Part shown: positions 1 to 12,534 of the stretch, piece after piece
Layout of the letters: every line of letters starts with the position of its first letter
Position numbering within the stretch: the first letter of the stretch is position 1
NCBI GenBank assembly: GCA_025201845.1
Contig: MU603955.1
Span: 62,001-126,000 of the forward strand
Direction of reading: 5' to 3'
DNA from: Martensiomyces pterosporus
Taxonomy: Eukaryota > Kickxellomycota > Kickxellomycetes > Kickxellales > Kickxellaceae
DNA length: 64,000 nt
Translations under genes and position numbers: made by a program
The notes under the pieces: model-generated
The model's input: only the letters and a program-made list of their open reading frames with translations
Database searches by the model: none
What the model was told of the DNA's origin: nothing

Positions 1-795
1 AGTATATAACATAGCAAGGTCGGCGCCACTAGGGCTGGCCAGCATCGCTAGCTTCTCCATTACCCACAGCCATTTGGCCAACATTTTAGCTGAATTATCC
101 TTGCCTCGCCCTTCCAGCGCTCAGCATCGTTGTTTGTACTGTCGCTCCAAAAATATACTCCACCCCTTCTCCCCACTTCTTCTAAACCCCAGCCTCCACT
201 CATACACACAAAGTCCCCTCTTCTGGTCCGGCTATAGCAACTTGGACCTTTTACTGCGAAGAGAGCTGTGTATTGTACCAAAAGCTGAAATACTATTCAG
301 CAGCGGCAGACAGTTACTTGCAAACCAGCAGCCTGTCCCTCCCCACCCCCACCACCGCCATCCGTCATCCGTGCTCTTCCCTCCTCTCCCCACCTTGTCG
401 CTGTTGGCTGTAGGGCTTGAGAGGTTTGCTTGAATCGCCGCGCATCTGCCGTCTACCAGCTTGGCTCCTGGACACTGGGTGCTCCTTATATCCTCCAAAC
501 CAGACCGTGTGTGGCCTTGCTCATCCCGCGCCTCATTTACCGCTGCTGCCTCCCGCTCCACAGTAGCCTGTCTTGCCATCAACGGCCGCCTCCTTTCCTT
601 CTCAGTCTTCCTCGGACATCTTGTATTCTTGAAGTCGCCCCTTTTCTCTCCTCTGTGCTGTACATCCACATACCCCCTCCTATTCCTTGCACTCCTTCCA
701 TTTCTATTTGGCTGATATATCCAGCTGCAAAAAAACACACCCTGTATAGAGCCGCCTACCTCGCTGGCGCATAAAAACACACATCATCAGCCCCA
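1..795. other. Non-coding upstream region of the Ser-rich exon
   Basis: Pyrimidine-rich DNA with no open frame that resembles a protein. T- and C-rich tracts are common in the last 300 bases, as expected of a fungal promoter or 5' leader. A TATATC-like element lies near 714 and a weak TATAGAG near 745; either could serve the frame starting at 796, but neither is convincing. I see no RNA gene or repeat. Confidence 0.5.
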
Positions 796-1327
796 ATGGA
801 CTCGACTGCCGGAATTTATCAGCAGCACCACACAACCAGCACATCCGGTCTCTACCCGATGAGTGCCAGCGCGGATAGCGGCATGAGCGTTCCACCCGCC
901 GGCGCAGTCCCTCTTGGCACACCTACATCGCCCCACCATGGAATCGACGGCATCTCTGGCGGATACCCAAGCTCCATGGGCTACCCACAGTCTCAGGGTG
1001 CCTCCTCGCAGCAAGTGCCTGCATCAGCCGCAGAGTCATCGTCGTCGTCTGAACCACATGGATTCAGCCAAATGGGACTTGATACGGTTGGTATTGATCA
1101 GCACGCCTGCCAGCTCTACTCGTCGTCTCAGCTCTCTGGACCGGCGGGCAGCGATGCTCACTGCGTGACTCCAATTTCGGGCATCCCACCCAGCTACTCG
1201 CCGTTTTCAGCACCAGCCAGCGCTTCCTCGTGCGTGCCGTCGAACGCACGGCTGCCTCTTTTTGGGGAGCCGCCGGCATCGACGCCGTCTACTGCTCCGA
1301 CCTATCCGTCAAGTGTGTCCTCGTTTG
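796..1327 (+). CDS. Ser/Pro/Gly-rich protein, first exon only (3' part unresolved)
   Basis: An ATG at 796 opens about 177 codons rich in Ser, Pro, Gly, Ala and Tyr, with short Ser runs and no recognisable domain. Composition resembles the disordered N-terminal regions of fungal transcription factors. A good 5' splice site (GTAAGC at 1328) interrupts codon 178 in phase 1. Without splicing the frame runs to 1575, but the added part has a different, non-biased composition. By the TAG rule of this window, candidate acceptors lie at 1632-1634 and 1641-1643; the second leads to an open stretch ending at 1970, but no downstream exon looks like conserved protein. Options are a short gene, a decayed gene, or a distal alternative first exon of the zinc-finger gene at 2615. 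Function unknown. Confidence 0.4.
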
Positions 1328-2503
1328 GTAAGCACCTCTCTCCTTCCTTCGTTTGCTTGGATCAGCTGGCTCGCTATAACTCGTCTGCACATTCTTCCCA
1401 TGACGTCCTCCTCCCTCGACCTCCTCACATACGTTTCAATTATCCTTGTTACCGTGTGTCTCCATCCCATTGTTCGCTGAGGTGTCCACAATTTGCATTT
1501 GCTCCCTTCCGTTCCCACTGGCGCTTGGAAATGCAGTTGTTTTCTCGTGGCCATTCACTCGTCAATGGCAATTAGAGCAAAAGAGGGAGTGTGTGAGGAT
1601 GGCCCTCTCTTCCAATATAGAGAGGTGGATGTAGTCGACAATAGCTGCTCGGCTTCGTCCGCCTATTATTCTCTCTCCATCGCTCTTCTCTGCAGAGCAA
1701 TGGGCGCGTAGCTCGCACACAGCACTCCCCCAGAGGGCATCTGCCTGCACACAATCGACTCTATTGAGCTGCTGCTACGGCTATTTTCCGAGTTGCGCTC
1801 ATCGCACAAACATCCGCCGCTCCACCTCCATCCTTCTGACAGCAACAGCAAAGTGCATGTGCAACTTGCGTGCCTGCCTTCTCAAAATGGGCTCCTCGAC
1901 ATGCGTGCGGATGCAAATATGTGACTCCGTGGCAGCAGGAAGGCACGCTGCCCCTTCTCACACCCATTGACCCGAACTTCGTAATCCACACTACCCTTTT
2001 ATACAAATGCACAAGAGTCGATCATCTCCAGGGTGCGCATGCCGCTTGTTGCTGCCCTTGTTGGCTCCAAGGGAAGGATCACCTACTCTAAATCTGAAAT
2101 AACTTGCTCTTCGGGCTGCAGAATCGTGCTTAAATTGCAGATTCTCCACAGCACAGCAGATGTTGTAATAGAATAGACGGACGCGCAGTGCGCCCTCGTT
2201 TCTCCCTCCTGCGCGCTTTCCTTGGGCTGCCCCCACCCGCACCCGCACCTGCTCGTTTCACACTCGGTGGTTATTTGCCTTTCCAGCTCATATGTGCTTA
2301 TGTAGGGGTGCCTCCCTTTTCTTGTGCTCTTGAAAGGAAAAGAGAGCTGGAAGGTTTTGCAACTTTAGCCCCACGCATGGCATGCTTTTCCACAGAGGAT
2401 TGCCACACACCGCCCACCTTCCTGCCCATGCGAGTTGGACAGCTCCCTCCCCCCACGCACGCAACTCTGTTTTTTTGCCCTGGCTGCTTGTGCCATTAGG
2501 GCT
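1328..2503. other. Presumed intron/intergenic region before the Crz1-like gene
   Basis: Contains only short unrelated open frames. CT-rich stretches are frequent. It includes the presumed intron start of the upstream exon and the promoter of the zinc-finger gene. No RNA gene or repeat is evident. Confidence 0.5.
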
Positions 2504-2511
2504 TATATATA
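2504..2511 (+). promoter_or_regulatory. TATA box of the Crz1-like gene
   Basis: Perfect TATATATA about 104 bases upstream of the ATG at 2615. The spacing allows a transcription start near 2535-2545 and a short leader. It argues that the zinc-finger gene has its own promoter, separate from the exon at 796. Confidence 0.6.
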
Positions 2512-2614
2512 GCGCCTGATAGCTCCCTCCTACGACTCCCTCCCATCCACACAGCTCCTGTGAAATATTCGCCCCGTACTTCTTGGTCGCCAGTCACTAT
2601 ACAAACAACCTGAA

Positions 2615-4975
2615 ATGGGCAAGGCAGACACTAACTCCGCTATCCTTGCTGTTTCTATCCTTTCTTCGCTGCCGCCCGCGATGGAATTTTTAGACCTGTC
2701 GTTTGGATACCCTCCCCAGCAATCAAGGGATGGCATGGGCCATGTTCTGTTCGACACCCAGGCCTTTGGGATCCTCCAAGGACACAACCAGTTCGGTGAG
2801 CTCCAGAGCTATGCCAGCCCCATGCCTTCGCAGTTCGGCATGGGTCTTGTGCCCTCCACACCCGTGTCCGCTACATTCCCGTCCCAGTCACATTCGCAGC
2901 TCGACATCGACATGTCGCATTGCTCCTCGCAGCTGTCTTCCAGTGGGCCGGGCAGTAACGCCGTTGTGGCAGCTGCCGCTGCCGCTGCTGCAGTAGCTGC
3001 TGCCGCGGCTGCAGCATCAGGCACTACTGCTGCCCCGGCCTCGGGCTCTCTGGGCCTGCCCATGCTCTCCTCAGTCAGCTCTGCTCCGCCAGATATGCTC
3101 GAGTTCCCTCAGGACTCGCTGCGCTCACCGTACAACTCGTCGGTGAAGGCAGAGGATGGCAAGTGTGCTGCTGTGAGCAATGGGTGCATGCTTTCGTCGA
3201 GAGCCGGCTTTGGCAGCGGCGTGTATGACCACCAGGCTGCAGGCTGCTCTCCAAGCAAGAGCAATGGGCGTCGCTCGCGTCTGCACAACGGCACCACTGA
3301 GCACCGCTACCGCCGCAAGTCGGTCCTTGATTCGTCCGATATGGGCTCGGCAGCCAGCACAGCTGCAAGCAGTAGCGTGAGCAGTAACATGGCAGTTCAC
3401 GGCACCCGCTGTGTGTCGTCCACCCTGCCCGACCACCAGGTCTATAGGTACGAGCACGTTTTCTCCATCAACGACAGACCCGATGGTGCCAACAGCGGTG
3501 CTTCGTCGTTGGCAGGCAGCAGCTGCCCCTCGTCATCCTCGGCTGACATGTCGTCTACTGCTGTCCAGAATATGCAGCAGTCCCAGATACCCAGTACTGC
3601 GCTGCCCGGAGGCGCATACGATAAAAACGGCCTGCCCCTCTCCCTGGGCTTCAGCATCCCGCCGTCTTGCACTGCTGGCAGCGGCAATGGCCTCAAGCCC
3701 ATGTCCACGCCTGCCCCGGCTGTGGGTAGGGGGGGTGTTCGTCGGTCGGCCAGCTCGAGCACGTCTCTGAGGATGAGCGCTTGCGAGAACGCCCTGGGTC
3801 TGGGCAACGTGGGTGTGTCGCAGTCAGCAGACACTCCGCCGCTTACCGCCCAGTGCTCGGAGGACGAGGACGACAGAGACTCGAACAGCCGCAAGATATC
3901 GCACAACTTTGATGTCAGCGTGCATGTTGACCCTGGAATGTCCAGCTCCAGTGGCTTCATGAGCTACTTGGGCGGGCATGCCAGTGTGGGCGACTTCCCA
4001 AACAGCGTCATGTACACCATGCAGTCGTTCTGCAGCAAGAGCGAGGGCTCATTCTCTGGCTCAGTGGATGTCCCCTCAATCAACCCGGCTGAAATTTCTA
4101 CCGCGGGTGACTCCTCTGGCACCTCCTCGGGTAATTCCTCCTTGGATCCTGTGGAGAAGGCCACGCCAAAGAAGCGTGGGCGCAAGGCAGGCACCGGCGC
4201 GTCGTCTAAAAAGCGCAAGCCCTCCTCGCAGTGCGCGAATCACGGCGACGCCGCAGCAAGATCGGACTGCATGTCGGGTGCCTCGTCATCGTCGCCGCCG
4301 TCTTCCTCGATGGAGAATGCTGACGGCGACGAGGGAAAGAGCACTGACGGCAGCTGCTCGGAGATCAAGTGCCCGCACCCCGAGTGCGACAAGTCGTTTA
4401 CGAGAAAGTACAACCTGAAGTCGCATGAGCGCACGCACACGGATGAGCGGCCCTACCAGTGCGACATCTGCGAGCAGAGGTTCAGCCGCAACCACGACCT
4501 CAAGAGGCACAAGAAGATCCACACAGGTGCTCGCCCCTTCATCTGCCCCTACTGCAATCGCGGGTTTGCGCGCGCTGATGCTCTGAGTCGCCACACGTCG
4601 AAGGGTCCTACCTGCAAGAAGACAGCGGCAGCGGCAGCAAAGGCCAAGGCTGCCTCGTCAGCCTCACCGCCCTCTATGGTTTCAGCAGGGCCGTCGGCTG
4701 GCAGCGCCATTGCTAGCTTGGCGGCGTTTGCTTCGTCCTCGCTGGTAAACGGATCTGCACCTGTGCCCATGCTTGGCGCAGTGGATGGGCATATTGCATC
4801 GCAGCACCAGCATGCCCCGATGCATAGCCATCTCACACTCTCCATCCCACCCCCCACTCTCCCATCGTCTGGCTCGTCGATTACATCGTCGCTGTCCAAC
4901 ATGCTTATTGGCACACCCCCTCTCCCCCACACCCCGGCTGTCTCTGACAATAGCCAAGATGTTCATATCCAATAA
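2615..4975 (+). CDS. C2H2 zinc-finger transcription factor, Crz1/Prz1-like
   Basis: Single-exon protein of 786 residues. Three tandem zinc fingers lie at about residues 585-670. The first two are C2H2 type; the first carries [15 protein letters not shown] and the second [10 protein letters not shown]. The third ends in Cys instead of the last His (HTSKGPTC). This arrangement is typical of the calcineurin-responsive Crz1/Prz1 group, which carries calcium stress signals to the nucleus. I found no clear PxIxIT calcineurin-docking motif, so that regulation is not shown. A basic nuclear-localisation stretch (KKRGRK ... KKRKP) lies near residues 517-535. The N-terminal half is disordered, with a poly-Ala run at about 116-139 and many Ser runs. 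A second ATG at 2681 (MEFLDLSFG) may be the real start. An AATAAA at 4971-4976 overlaps the stop codon. Confidence 0.85.
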   Translation: MGKADTNSAILAVSILSSLPPAMEFLDLSFGYPPQQSRDGMGHVLFDTQAFGILQGHNQFGELQSYASPMPSQFGMGLVPSTPVSATFPSQSHSQLDIDMSHCSSQLSSSGPGSNAVVAAAAAAAAVAAAAAAASGTTAAPASGSLGLPMLSSVSSAPPDMLEFPQDSLRSPYNSSVKAEDGKCAAVSNGCMLSSRAGFGSGVYDHQAAGCSPSKSNGRRSRLHNGTTEHRYRRKSVLDSSDMGSAASTAASSSVSSNMAVHGTRCVSSTLPDHQVYRYEHVFSINDRPDGANSGASSLAGSSCPSSSSADMSSTAVQNMQQSQIPSTALPGGAYDKNGLPLSLGFSIPPSCTAGSGNGLKPMSTPAPAVGRGGVRRSASSSTSLRMSACENALGLGNVGVSQSADTPPLTAQCSEDEDDRDSNSRKISHNFDVSVHVDPGMSSSSGFMSYLGGHASVGDFPNSVMYTMQSFCSKSEGSFSGSVDVPSINPAEISTAGDSSGTSSGNSSLDPVEKATPKKRGRKAGTGASSKKRKPSSQCANHGDAAARSDCMSGASSSSPPSSSMENADGDEGKSTDGSCSEIKCPHPECDKSFTRKYNLKSHERTHTDERPYQCDICEQRFSRNHDLKRHKKIHTGARPFICPYCNRGFARADALSRHTSKGPTCKKTAAAAAKAKAASSASPPSMVSAGPSAGSAIASLAAFASSSLVNGSAPVPMLGAVDGHIASQHQHAPMHSHLTLSIPPPTLPSSGSSITSSLSNMLIGTPPLPHTPAVSDNSQDVHIQ

Positions 4976-6029
4976 ACCAGCAAATGAGTAAATAAGCAAA
5001 TATACACCTGTAATCGTGCTGGCGCGCTGTTGCACTAAGGGCTGCACATTTATGCGAGGTATTACCGAGCTGCGTGTCATATCTGCCTGCGTGTATGTGC
5101 TGGGCACAGCAAAAGCACTGCTCTCGTGTCTCTTCTATTTGTGCCGCCAGGAGCGCTGTGTACAGTCCATTACGCGCACGTACAGGCGTATATGTGTATC
5201 TAGCTTGATTTCTTCTCAGGCGCATGTAACCAATCATATACACACTCATGGTGGTGTCGAGCTAAACAACATACATTTGCTTTTTAATCTAAGCAAGACT
5301 CTGAGTTGTACGTGGGATGGGACCTCCGCACTTGCATCTTTAGCAGCCAGCACAATGAGACATCAGCTGCGTTCATAGTCTGCAGCCTGTACGTGTTCGC
5401 AAATGCACCCCGGAAATAAGCAGAGCTAGTTGCAAGGGACCCTCTCTCCACCAAGAGCCGCTCGGTGGTTGCTCATTTTTTGCCCGCACCGCTTAACTCC
5501 ACCCAGTACCGAGTGCTGCAAACAAGAGATAATACGCTCGCGTGGTACTCCCGGATTCATATTCAGTTCTATCTGGCGCCAAAGATAACAGCGCCCAGGC
5601 ACCAGCATGTGCATGTTATCGCCCACCCTCATACACTCAATCACATGACCTGAGTGCTCCGCTTTGCAAGTCACGAGATTTGTGGCCCATTAGTTGCTCG
5701 ATGGAGCAGGAGGGGTGTTTATGCTTTTTGAGGTGTGACGCACGGGGCGGCACGCGAGAATTTTGCTGCTCTTTCTTTTTATTTTGTTGTTCAGTGTGTA
5801 CGAGTACGCGTTTTTCCCCTGCTCTCTCCAAAGTTCGGTACTGTGCGTTTCTGGCATCGTTAGAGTTCGTGCTTACCGCGTAAATCCCAGCAGAGAGTGG
5901 CTTGTGCTGGAGGCACAGTTTATCTATTTTTAATTATCCATTTTCTGCTCGCTTACTACACGACACACGCATCCTTCTTCTCGGAGAGACGTAGAATCAC
6001 ACATCTATTCACAAGGAAGGCCAGTGATA
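4976..6029. other. Intergenic region before TAF2
   Basis: About 1 kb without a protein-like frame. The last 300 bases are T-rich and probably hold the TAF2 promoter. No TATA box, RNA gene or repeat is convincing. Confidence 0.5.
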
Positions 6030-9000
6030 ATGCCGCAATTCAGCGTCAACCACCAGATTGTCTCGCTGGATATAGATTTTGGCAAGAGGATCATTAAGGG
6101 CCTGACGGAGCTGTCGATAGAGCCCAAGACCAGAGACATATCTGCCATACGGTTACATTGCGAGCGACCAGGTAAGCACAGCAGGATGCCTTTGGGCAGC
6201 CCCCCCAGCTATGCCGTCTTTTTGTCTATTGAGCAGCATGTGAGGGGCGCATGTGTTTGCACTACAGCTACTAGGCAGCAGGAGCATAGCCCCATCAAAC
6301 GATTTTTTTTGCGTCTAACGCCACAGCGCCGATACGCCTCTCTCTACGTATATGCCATGGATGAGTAGTCGTGCGGAGTGCAAATATCAATGGCTATGGC
6401 TGCGAGTTCAGGCGGGTGGCGCCAGGCACGCGGCTGGAGCTGCTCAGGAAACTCTCGCGGACGCAGGAAGGCAGCGGCTTTGACGACGGCGAGCTGGAAA
6501 TTACGATCCCGCCACAGGTACAAATCGAGGCATTGCCGGAATCAATGAACAAGTCCGTGGCTGACGAAGTCGAGGAGCCCGCTTACCGGACGCTGAAGCT
6601 GCGGATAGAGTTTTATATGGTGAACCCGGCGTCAGGCGTGGTTTTTGGGTCTTCAGACACCGACAGTCGCCTGTCTACAGTGCATACGGAGACGCAAATA
6701 TACCCGAGCTCCACGCGCGCGTGGCTGCCCTGCCTTGACGATATCCATGAAAGGAGCACGTGGGACTTGTTCTTTACCGTGCCGGCGTGCATTGGGTCGC
6801 TGGAGAACCCTCAGTCTCTGCTGCCGATGACGGTGGTTTCCGCTGGAGAGCTGAGCTCGCTTGTTGTACACCCGCGCGACCCGACACGGCGGATCTTCCG
6901 CTACATTATGTCGACAGCCACACCGGCGTGCACTCTGGGGTTTGCCATTGGGCCGTTTACCAGCGCCTATACGCTTGATAGCAGCCTGCTGGCAAATGGG
7001 GCGGAGGGCAGCAATGACGTGTTTGCTTCTCGTGCTAGCGACAGCAAAGATGCAGGCGGCGGAGGCGGGGCGCACCAGGCGGATGGTACCAAGGACCCCA
7101 GCATGCAAAATGGCGACAGCAGCGAAGAGGCGTTGGGGGACAGCGATGCTAACCAGCAGGTGCCCTCGATAGCAGGGGAGGGTGAGCCGGCCGAGGGCCA
7201 AGCAGCCAAGACTAGCCACAACTCGAAGCTCAGAAAGGCAACGGTTGATGCAATCGGCGGGATGTTTGCCTTCACGTACCCTGGCATGCAGAGCGAGCTC
7301 GAAAACACGTGCGACTTTATCCCAGAAGCACTGGCCTTCCACTCGCAGGAGTTTGGCTCCTACCCCTACTCGACATACAAGGTCGTGTTTATGGACGGTC
7401 TGCGCGAGCCCATCATTACCTGTGCCTCGCTAACGATAGTTAGCACCGACTTCCTCCACCCGCGAACGATTATTGAGCAGGTGTATGAGACCCGGCGATG
7501 TCTTGGGCTGGCCATTGCACAGCAGTGGTTTGGCACATACATCACGCCAGAGACTTGGAGCGACTACTGGCTGGTTGTCGGGCTCGCTGGGTTTGCTGCG
7601 AGCCTGTTTGTCAAGCACAACCTGGGCAATAACGAGCACAGGTACAGGCTGAAGCGCGACATGACAAGGCTGTGCCATGCCGACGTCAACCAGCGGCCAA
7701 TAAGCTACCCCGACCAGCCGCCCGTGGTTCGACCTGACCAGATCGCGTTTATGCAGCTCAAGGCGCCGATTATTCTGTACATGCTGGACAAGCGCATGAT
7801 GAAAGGCGGCATGTCTCTGGGGCTGCATCGGATTGTGCCCAAGATTCTTGTGGCGGCGATGAGTGGCGACCTCGGTGCCTCGAACGCCGTAGGCACTGGC
7901 TGGTTCCTGAAGATGTGCCGCAAAGTCAGTGGCATTGATCTCAAGGTGTTTGCCGACCAGTGGATCCACGGTACCGGCTGCCCGGTATTCCACTTTAGCT
8001 ACGCGTTTAACCGCAAGAAGCTCGTGGTAGAGATTACGATGCACCAAGAGTCAACCAACTCCAAGGCCACGGCCCCCTGGGCCAAGCCTCAGCTCTTCAA
8101 TGGCCAGATGACCGCTAGAATCCGCGAGGCCGATGGCACGCCCTATGAGCACGTGCTGGACATCCACGAGGCGTGCAAGAAGTTTGAGGTGCAGTTTAAC
8201 ACCAAGTACAAGCGTATTCGGCGAAGCACAAAACGGTTCCACATGCGGCAGATGGCTGCTGCTGCTGAGGAGCTCAACGTCAATGCCGAGGTGCTTGGCA
8301 TCGAAGACGATGACGAGACCTATAGCAACATTGCGCTGTTTGGGGCCGAGAATGAGCAGGAGAAGCGCGACTGGCGCGTTGTTGAGTGGGGCGAGGACGA
8401 CGAAGAGAGCTTGGCTAGTGCGACGTTTGAGTGGATCCGCATGGACTCGGATCTGGAATGGGCATGCATCATCCACTTTGAGCAGCCCGACTTTATGTGG
8501 GCAGCGCAGCTGCAAAAGGACAGAGACGTCGCTGCTCAGCTCGAAGCCGTGGATGCGCTCCAGCACCTGCCGTCGTCGGCAGCTTCAACAACACTGATGC
8601 GGACGGTCATGGACGGGCGTGTGTTTTATCGTGTGCGCGTTGATGCCGCATTGGCGCTGGAGAAGTTCGCCAAGGAGAGTCTGGGCTGGATCGGACTGCA
8701 CCATCTGATCAAGATTTACAAGAACCGCTACTGCCTGCCTCCTGCCTCCGTTAACGGCGCCGACCAGGGCGACAGCGAGGACATATCGGCTGCACGCCTG
8801 CCCAAGCCGAACAACTTTGCCAACGTCGGCGAGTACTTCACGCAGAAGGCCATCCTTGCGGCGCTGTCAAACATTCGCGACAGAAACAATGAGTCGCCGG
8901 CGGCCGCCAGGAAGCTGATGATCGGCGCGCTAAGGTACAACGACAACAGCGAAAACGTGTATTCCGACTGCTACTACCTGTCGAGCCTGATACAGTCGCT

Positions 9001-12000
9001 GTCCAACAGCATCATCGCCAGCGACAGATTCACAAAGCAGTACTCTGTGTCTGCTGACCCCCAGGGAGATGACGCGGTGCTGAGCGAGATCGAGCGGCTT
9101 CGCAAGCTGGACATGCTAGTGCCGTCGTACCACAATGTCATCACCGCGAACTGCATGGAGGTTCTGCTGAAGCTGTCGCTGGTGCAGTCCCAAGAGCACC
9201 TGTTCAACACTGCGCTGTTCTTCAGCATGTCCACCCCCGATGCTTACACGCTGGTGCGTGAAGTGGCCACCGGCGGGCTTATCCTGCACTGGGGGCTGTC
9301 TGACCCAGCGTTCAACCGCTATTTCATGGCGCTGGCCGCTGACTCGGAGTACCCCTGGCTGGCTGTCTCGACAAGCAGATATATGCTCGAGGTGCTGATG
9401 ATACGGTCGATGATCTTTGGCCAGCAGCACAACAGCCTGCTGTTCCTCGAGGAAGAGGGAAGCGAGGCCACCGAGTATATCGACACGGATGCTCGGCTGG
9501 TTGGTGGGCTGGAGTCGTTTATCGAGACCACTGCGGATTCGCCCGAGTTCGAAACCATCATCTCTTCGGCTGTGTATGACTCGACACTGGCGCAGTCGGC
9601 ACGCGCGTTTCTGGCAAATATGCACATGCTGCTGTACCAGACAGTCGATTGCTCGCTACCTCCCCGCGCGCCGGCTGCTCGCAAGAAGCTCAAAATCAAG
9701 CTTGGCGGCAAACGCAGGGGCGGTGCTAAGGGCAGCGTCGCTGACTCGCAGCTGAATGCAAGGTCGAATGCGTCGAGCGACAGCGAGGATGTGCCGCTAG
9801 CTCTCAGCATGGCTAATGCCGCCAAGTTTCAGTCGGTGCCCGGCGGCATAACCGTGTCGGAGGATCCTTATTCCGCCGATGCTATTCCTGGCGAGCTGGA
9901 AGACACGTCTAGTCTCCCGCTCTCCAGAACTCTTGATGGACACGACGAGTATAAGAGAAGGAGAAGAAAGCCAAAGCGCGAGCCCAGCGTGGATATTACG
10001 GACAGTGGCCAGTCGCCACCATATGCACTGCCGCCTATTGCTGGCACTCGGCCACCGCCAATCGCGGCTTCGGAGGCTCTGCCTCTTTCTTCACCAGCAC
10101 ATCCGGTGCCTGGCGCAGCTGATGTAGCTGGTGGCTATGGCGATGGTTCGCTGCATATGCCACCAGCACCGCCCGCTCCACACCAGCAGCAGCAGCAGCC
10201 TCCTCCGCCATCCGCCCCACCCACAAAGCTCAAACTCAAGCTCAAGCTCTCAAAGGCGTCGGTTGCCTCGCCACCAGCGCCAGCATCGAGAGGGTCGCCT
10301 GCGCATCACCACCATGCGCACACGCCAGCATTTTCCCCCTCGATGTCACCGCCGCAGTACCACTCGACTGTACCTCACGTCTCGTCTCCACTGGCTACGC
10401 ATGCCATGTCTCCGTCGCGTAAGTCCCAGGGGAGATCCACGCCGCAGGCATGGTCGCCTGCTTACAACCCGCCAGACATCGAGGCGCCGCTCGCCCATGC
10501 TGCTCAGCCTAGTGTGCTGAAATCCGAAACAGTGCTGCCGGACGGAAATGCAGGTGGCTTCGTGGATGCACCATTGACAGATAGTGCTGGGGGATACACG
10601 CAGGAGGCGAAGTCGGAGAAGGCGAAGAAGAAGAGGAAGCGCAAGACAGAACCTGTGCATAGTGGAGGCTTCACGGATGAGCCTTCACCGCAGGCAAGAG
10701 AACAGCTGCCTGCTAGTGCGCACAAGCTTTTGGTCAGGATTCTGCGCAAGGTTAGCAAGCACCCATCGGCGTTCCCGTTCCTGCGGCCTGTGGATGTGGT
10801 TTTGGATGGGTGTCCGACGTATTACGATGTCATCAAGCATCCAATGGACCTGGGCACCATCAAGCAGAAACTCGACGCGTGGAAGTATTCGAGTGCGGCG
10901 GAGCTTGAGGCTGATGTCAAGCAGATGCTAAACAACTGCTATACGTTCAACCCACCTGGTACGCCTGTGCATAATTTGGGGCAGGACGTTGAGGGCGTGT
11001 TTGAAGCTGAGTGGTCCAAGGCCGGACTGGCTGCTGCTCCGTCGGCCAACTTTACTGTCGAAGCCGGCCAGCCGCAAGCAGTAACCACCGACGCGGTATC
11101 TTTGACGCCTGCCGCTGCTGCTGCTGCCGATAGCAATGAGACGGTGACTCCTGCGTCAAAGACCAAGGTTGGCCAGCGCCAGAACAAGAGAAAATCGGTA
11201 TCCGAGCTATCGCTGGCAGATGCTGAGCGGCCAGAAAGCAGCGGTGACGTATTAAAGAGAAGGAAGACAAGCGACGGCTCGGACGCACCTCTTGGTACGC
11301 TGTCAGCCGCGGGCGGTGTTGGTGGTGGCGAGGATGGGCTCGTGACACCTGTTAAGAGCACCAAGATATCGCGCACAAAATCCACTGGCAAGTCGCGGGC
11401 TGCTGACAGTAGCAGCAGCAGCAAGAGCAGCAAGAGCAGCAAGAGCGGCAGGCCGGTAGGCGTAAAGCTAAAGATGTCATCAAAAGCATCTGCGCCTGCT
11501 GACGCTGCGCCTGCACAGCAGCCTGGATCCCGATCTCCATCTGCGCAATCGTCTTTGAGGGCTTTGGACGACCCCGATGCGATCTTGGAGTATTTGGACA
11601 AGACGGATAAGCTCGCTCAGACATCGGCAGTAGGATTCGATGAGCTTGCTGTGTGCAGACGGGTACTGCTGCGCTTGCAGGCACAGCCGTCGTCGCTGGA
11701 GTTCATGGCTCCCGTGGACCCGGTCAAGCAAGGAGTGCCGACATACTTTGATGTGGTCAAGCACCCAATGGACCTGGGAACGATCCGCAAGAAGCTTGAT
11801 CGCGGCAAATACCACAGGGCTATGGAGTTCCGCGACGATGTGCAGCTAGTGCTGAGCAACTGCTTCCTGTTCAACACGCCTGGAACGTATGTTTACACGC
11901 AGGGAATGAACTTGCAGAAGACGTTCAATGAGGTGTGGAAGCGGCATTGGGGCGCTGAGCCGTCGGACCCGATCCCCACACAGCTCCCTGGTGGAGGAGA

Positions 12001-12352
12001 AATACCAATGTCGGAGAAGGAGGCGCATACGCGGGCAAGGGCGATTCTGAATAAGATCAAGAACGACCAGAACTCGTGGCCATTCCTCCAGCCCGTCGAC
12101 CCGGTGGCCCTGGGTGTGCCCACCTACTTCGACATTGTGAAGAACCCGATGGATCTATCAACTATCCAGAAGAGGCTAGGCAAGAAGACGTACAAGACTG
12201 TGGCGGATTTCATTTGCGATATTCGGCTTATTATCGATGACTGCTTCTTGTTCAACCTTCCGGACACGCCAGTTCATGACTGTGGCAGCGCGGTGCAGAA
12301 GCTGGCCGTCACTTTGCTTGAACCCGACGGATGGACTCGCTGGTTTATGTAA
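6030..12352 (+). CDS. TAF2: TFIID subunit TAF2 with three C-terminal bromodomains
   Basis: Predicted join 6030-6171, 6369-12352, giving 2041 residues; the 197-base intron starts GTAAGC and ends TAG. TAF2 is the TFIID subunit that contacts core-promoter DNA around the initiator. The N-terminal half is an M1-aminopeptidase-like fold: the TRRCLGLAIAQQWFG segment at about residue 422 replaces the zinc-binding HExxH helix, so it is catalytically dead, as in known TAF2 proteins. A disordered insert spans about 250-342 and a long Ser/Pro/Lys-rich linker about 1160-1490. Three bromodomains follow at about 1499-1595, 1809-1907 and 1938-2035. Each has the PMDL motif and the acetyl-lysine-binding Asn (YTFN, FLFN, FLFN). 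Human and budding-yeast TAF2 lack bromodomains. AATAAA occurs at 12376-12381. Confidence 0.93.
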
Positions 12353-12534
12353 TCAACGTGGGCGTTGGCACCCAAAATAAACATACCACAACAGACAGGG
12401 GTGGCAGCGTGTGGTAAATTGGGCAAAGAATAGTTGAATTGAAAAGGCGATAAAACAGTTCAAGAGACGATATCAGGATTTGTCGGGGCTGTGGAAACAA
12501 GAGCCCCCGTTGTTTTTTGTTTGCTTGTTTGCTG

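Noticed and set aside
10411..10425. GTAAGTC inside the TAF2 linker as an intron donor
   Set aside because: No TAG acceptor with a branch sequence follows at typical distance, and the frame stays open with uniform linker composition.
10939..11601. Ser/Leu-rich minus-strand frame opposite the TAF2 linker
   Set aside because: Its Leu and Ser runs are the complement of AGC/AAG repeats in the linker.
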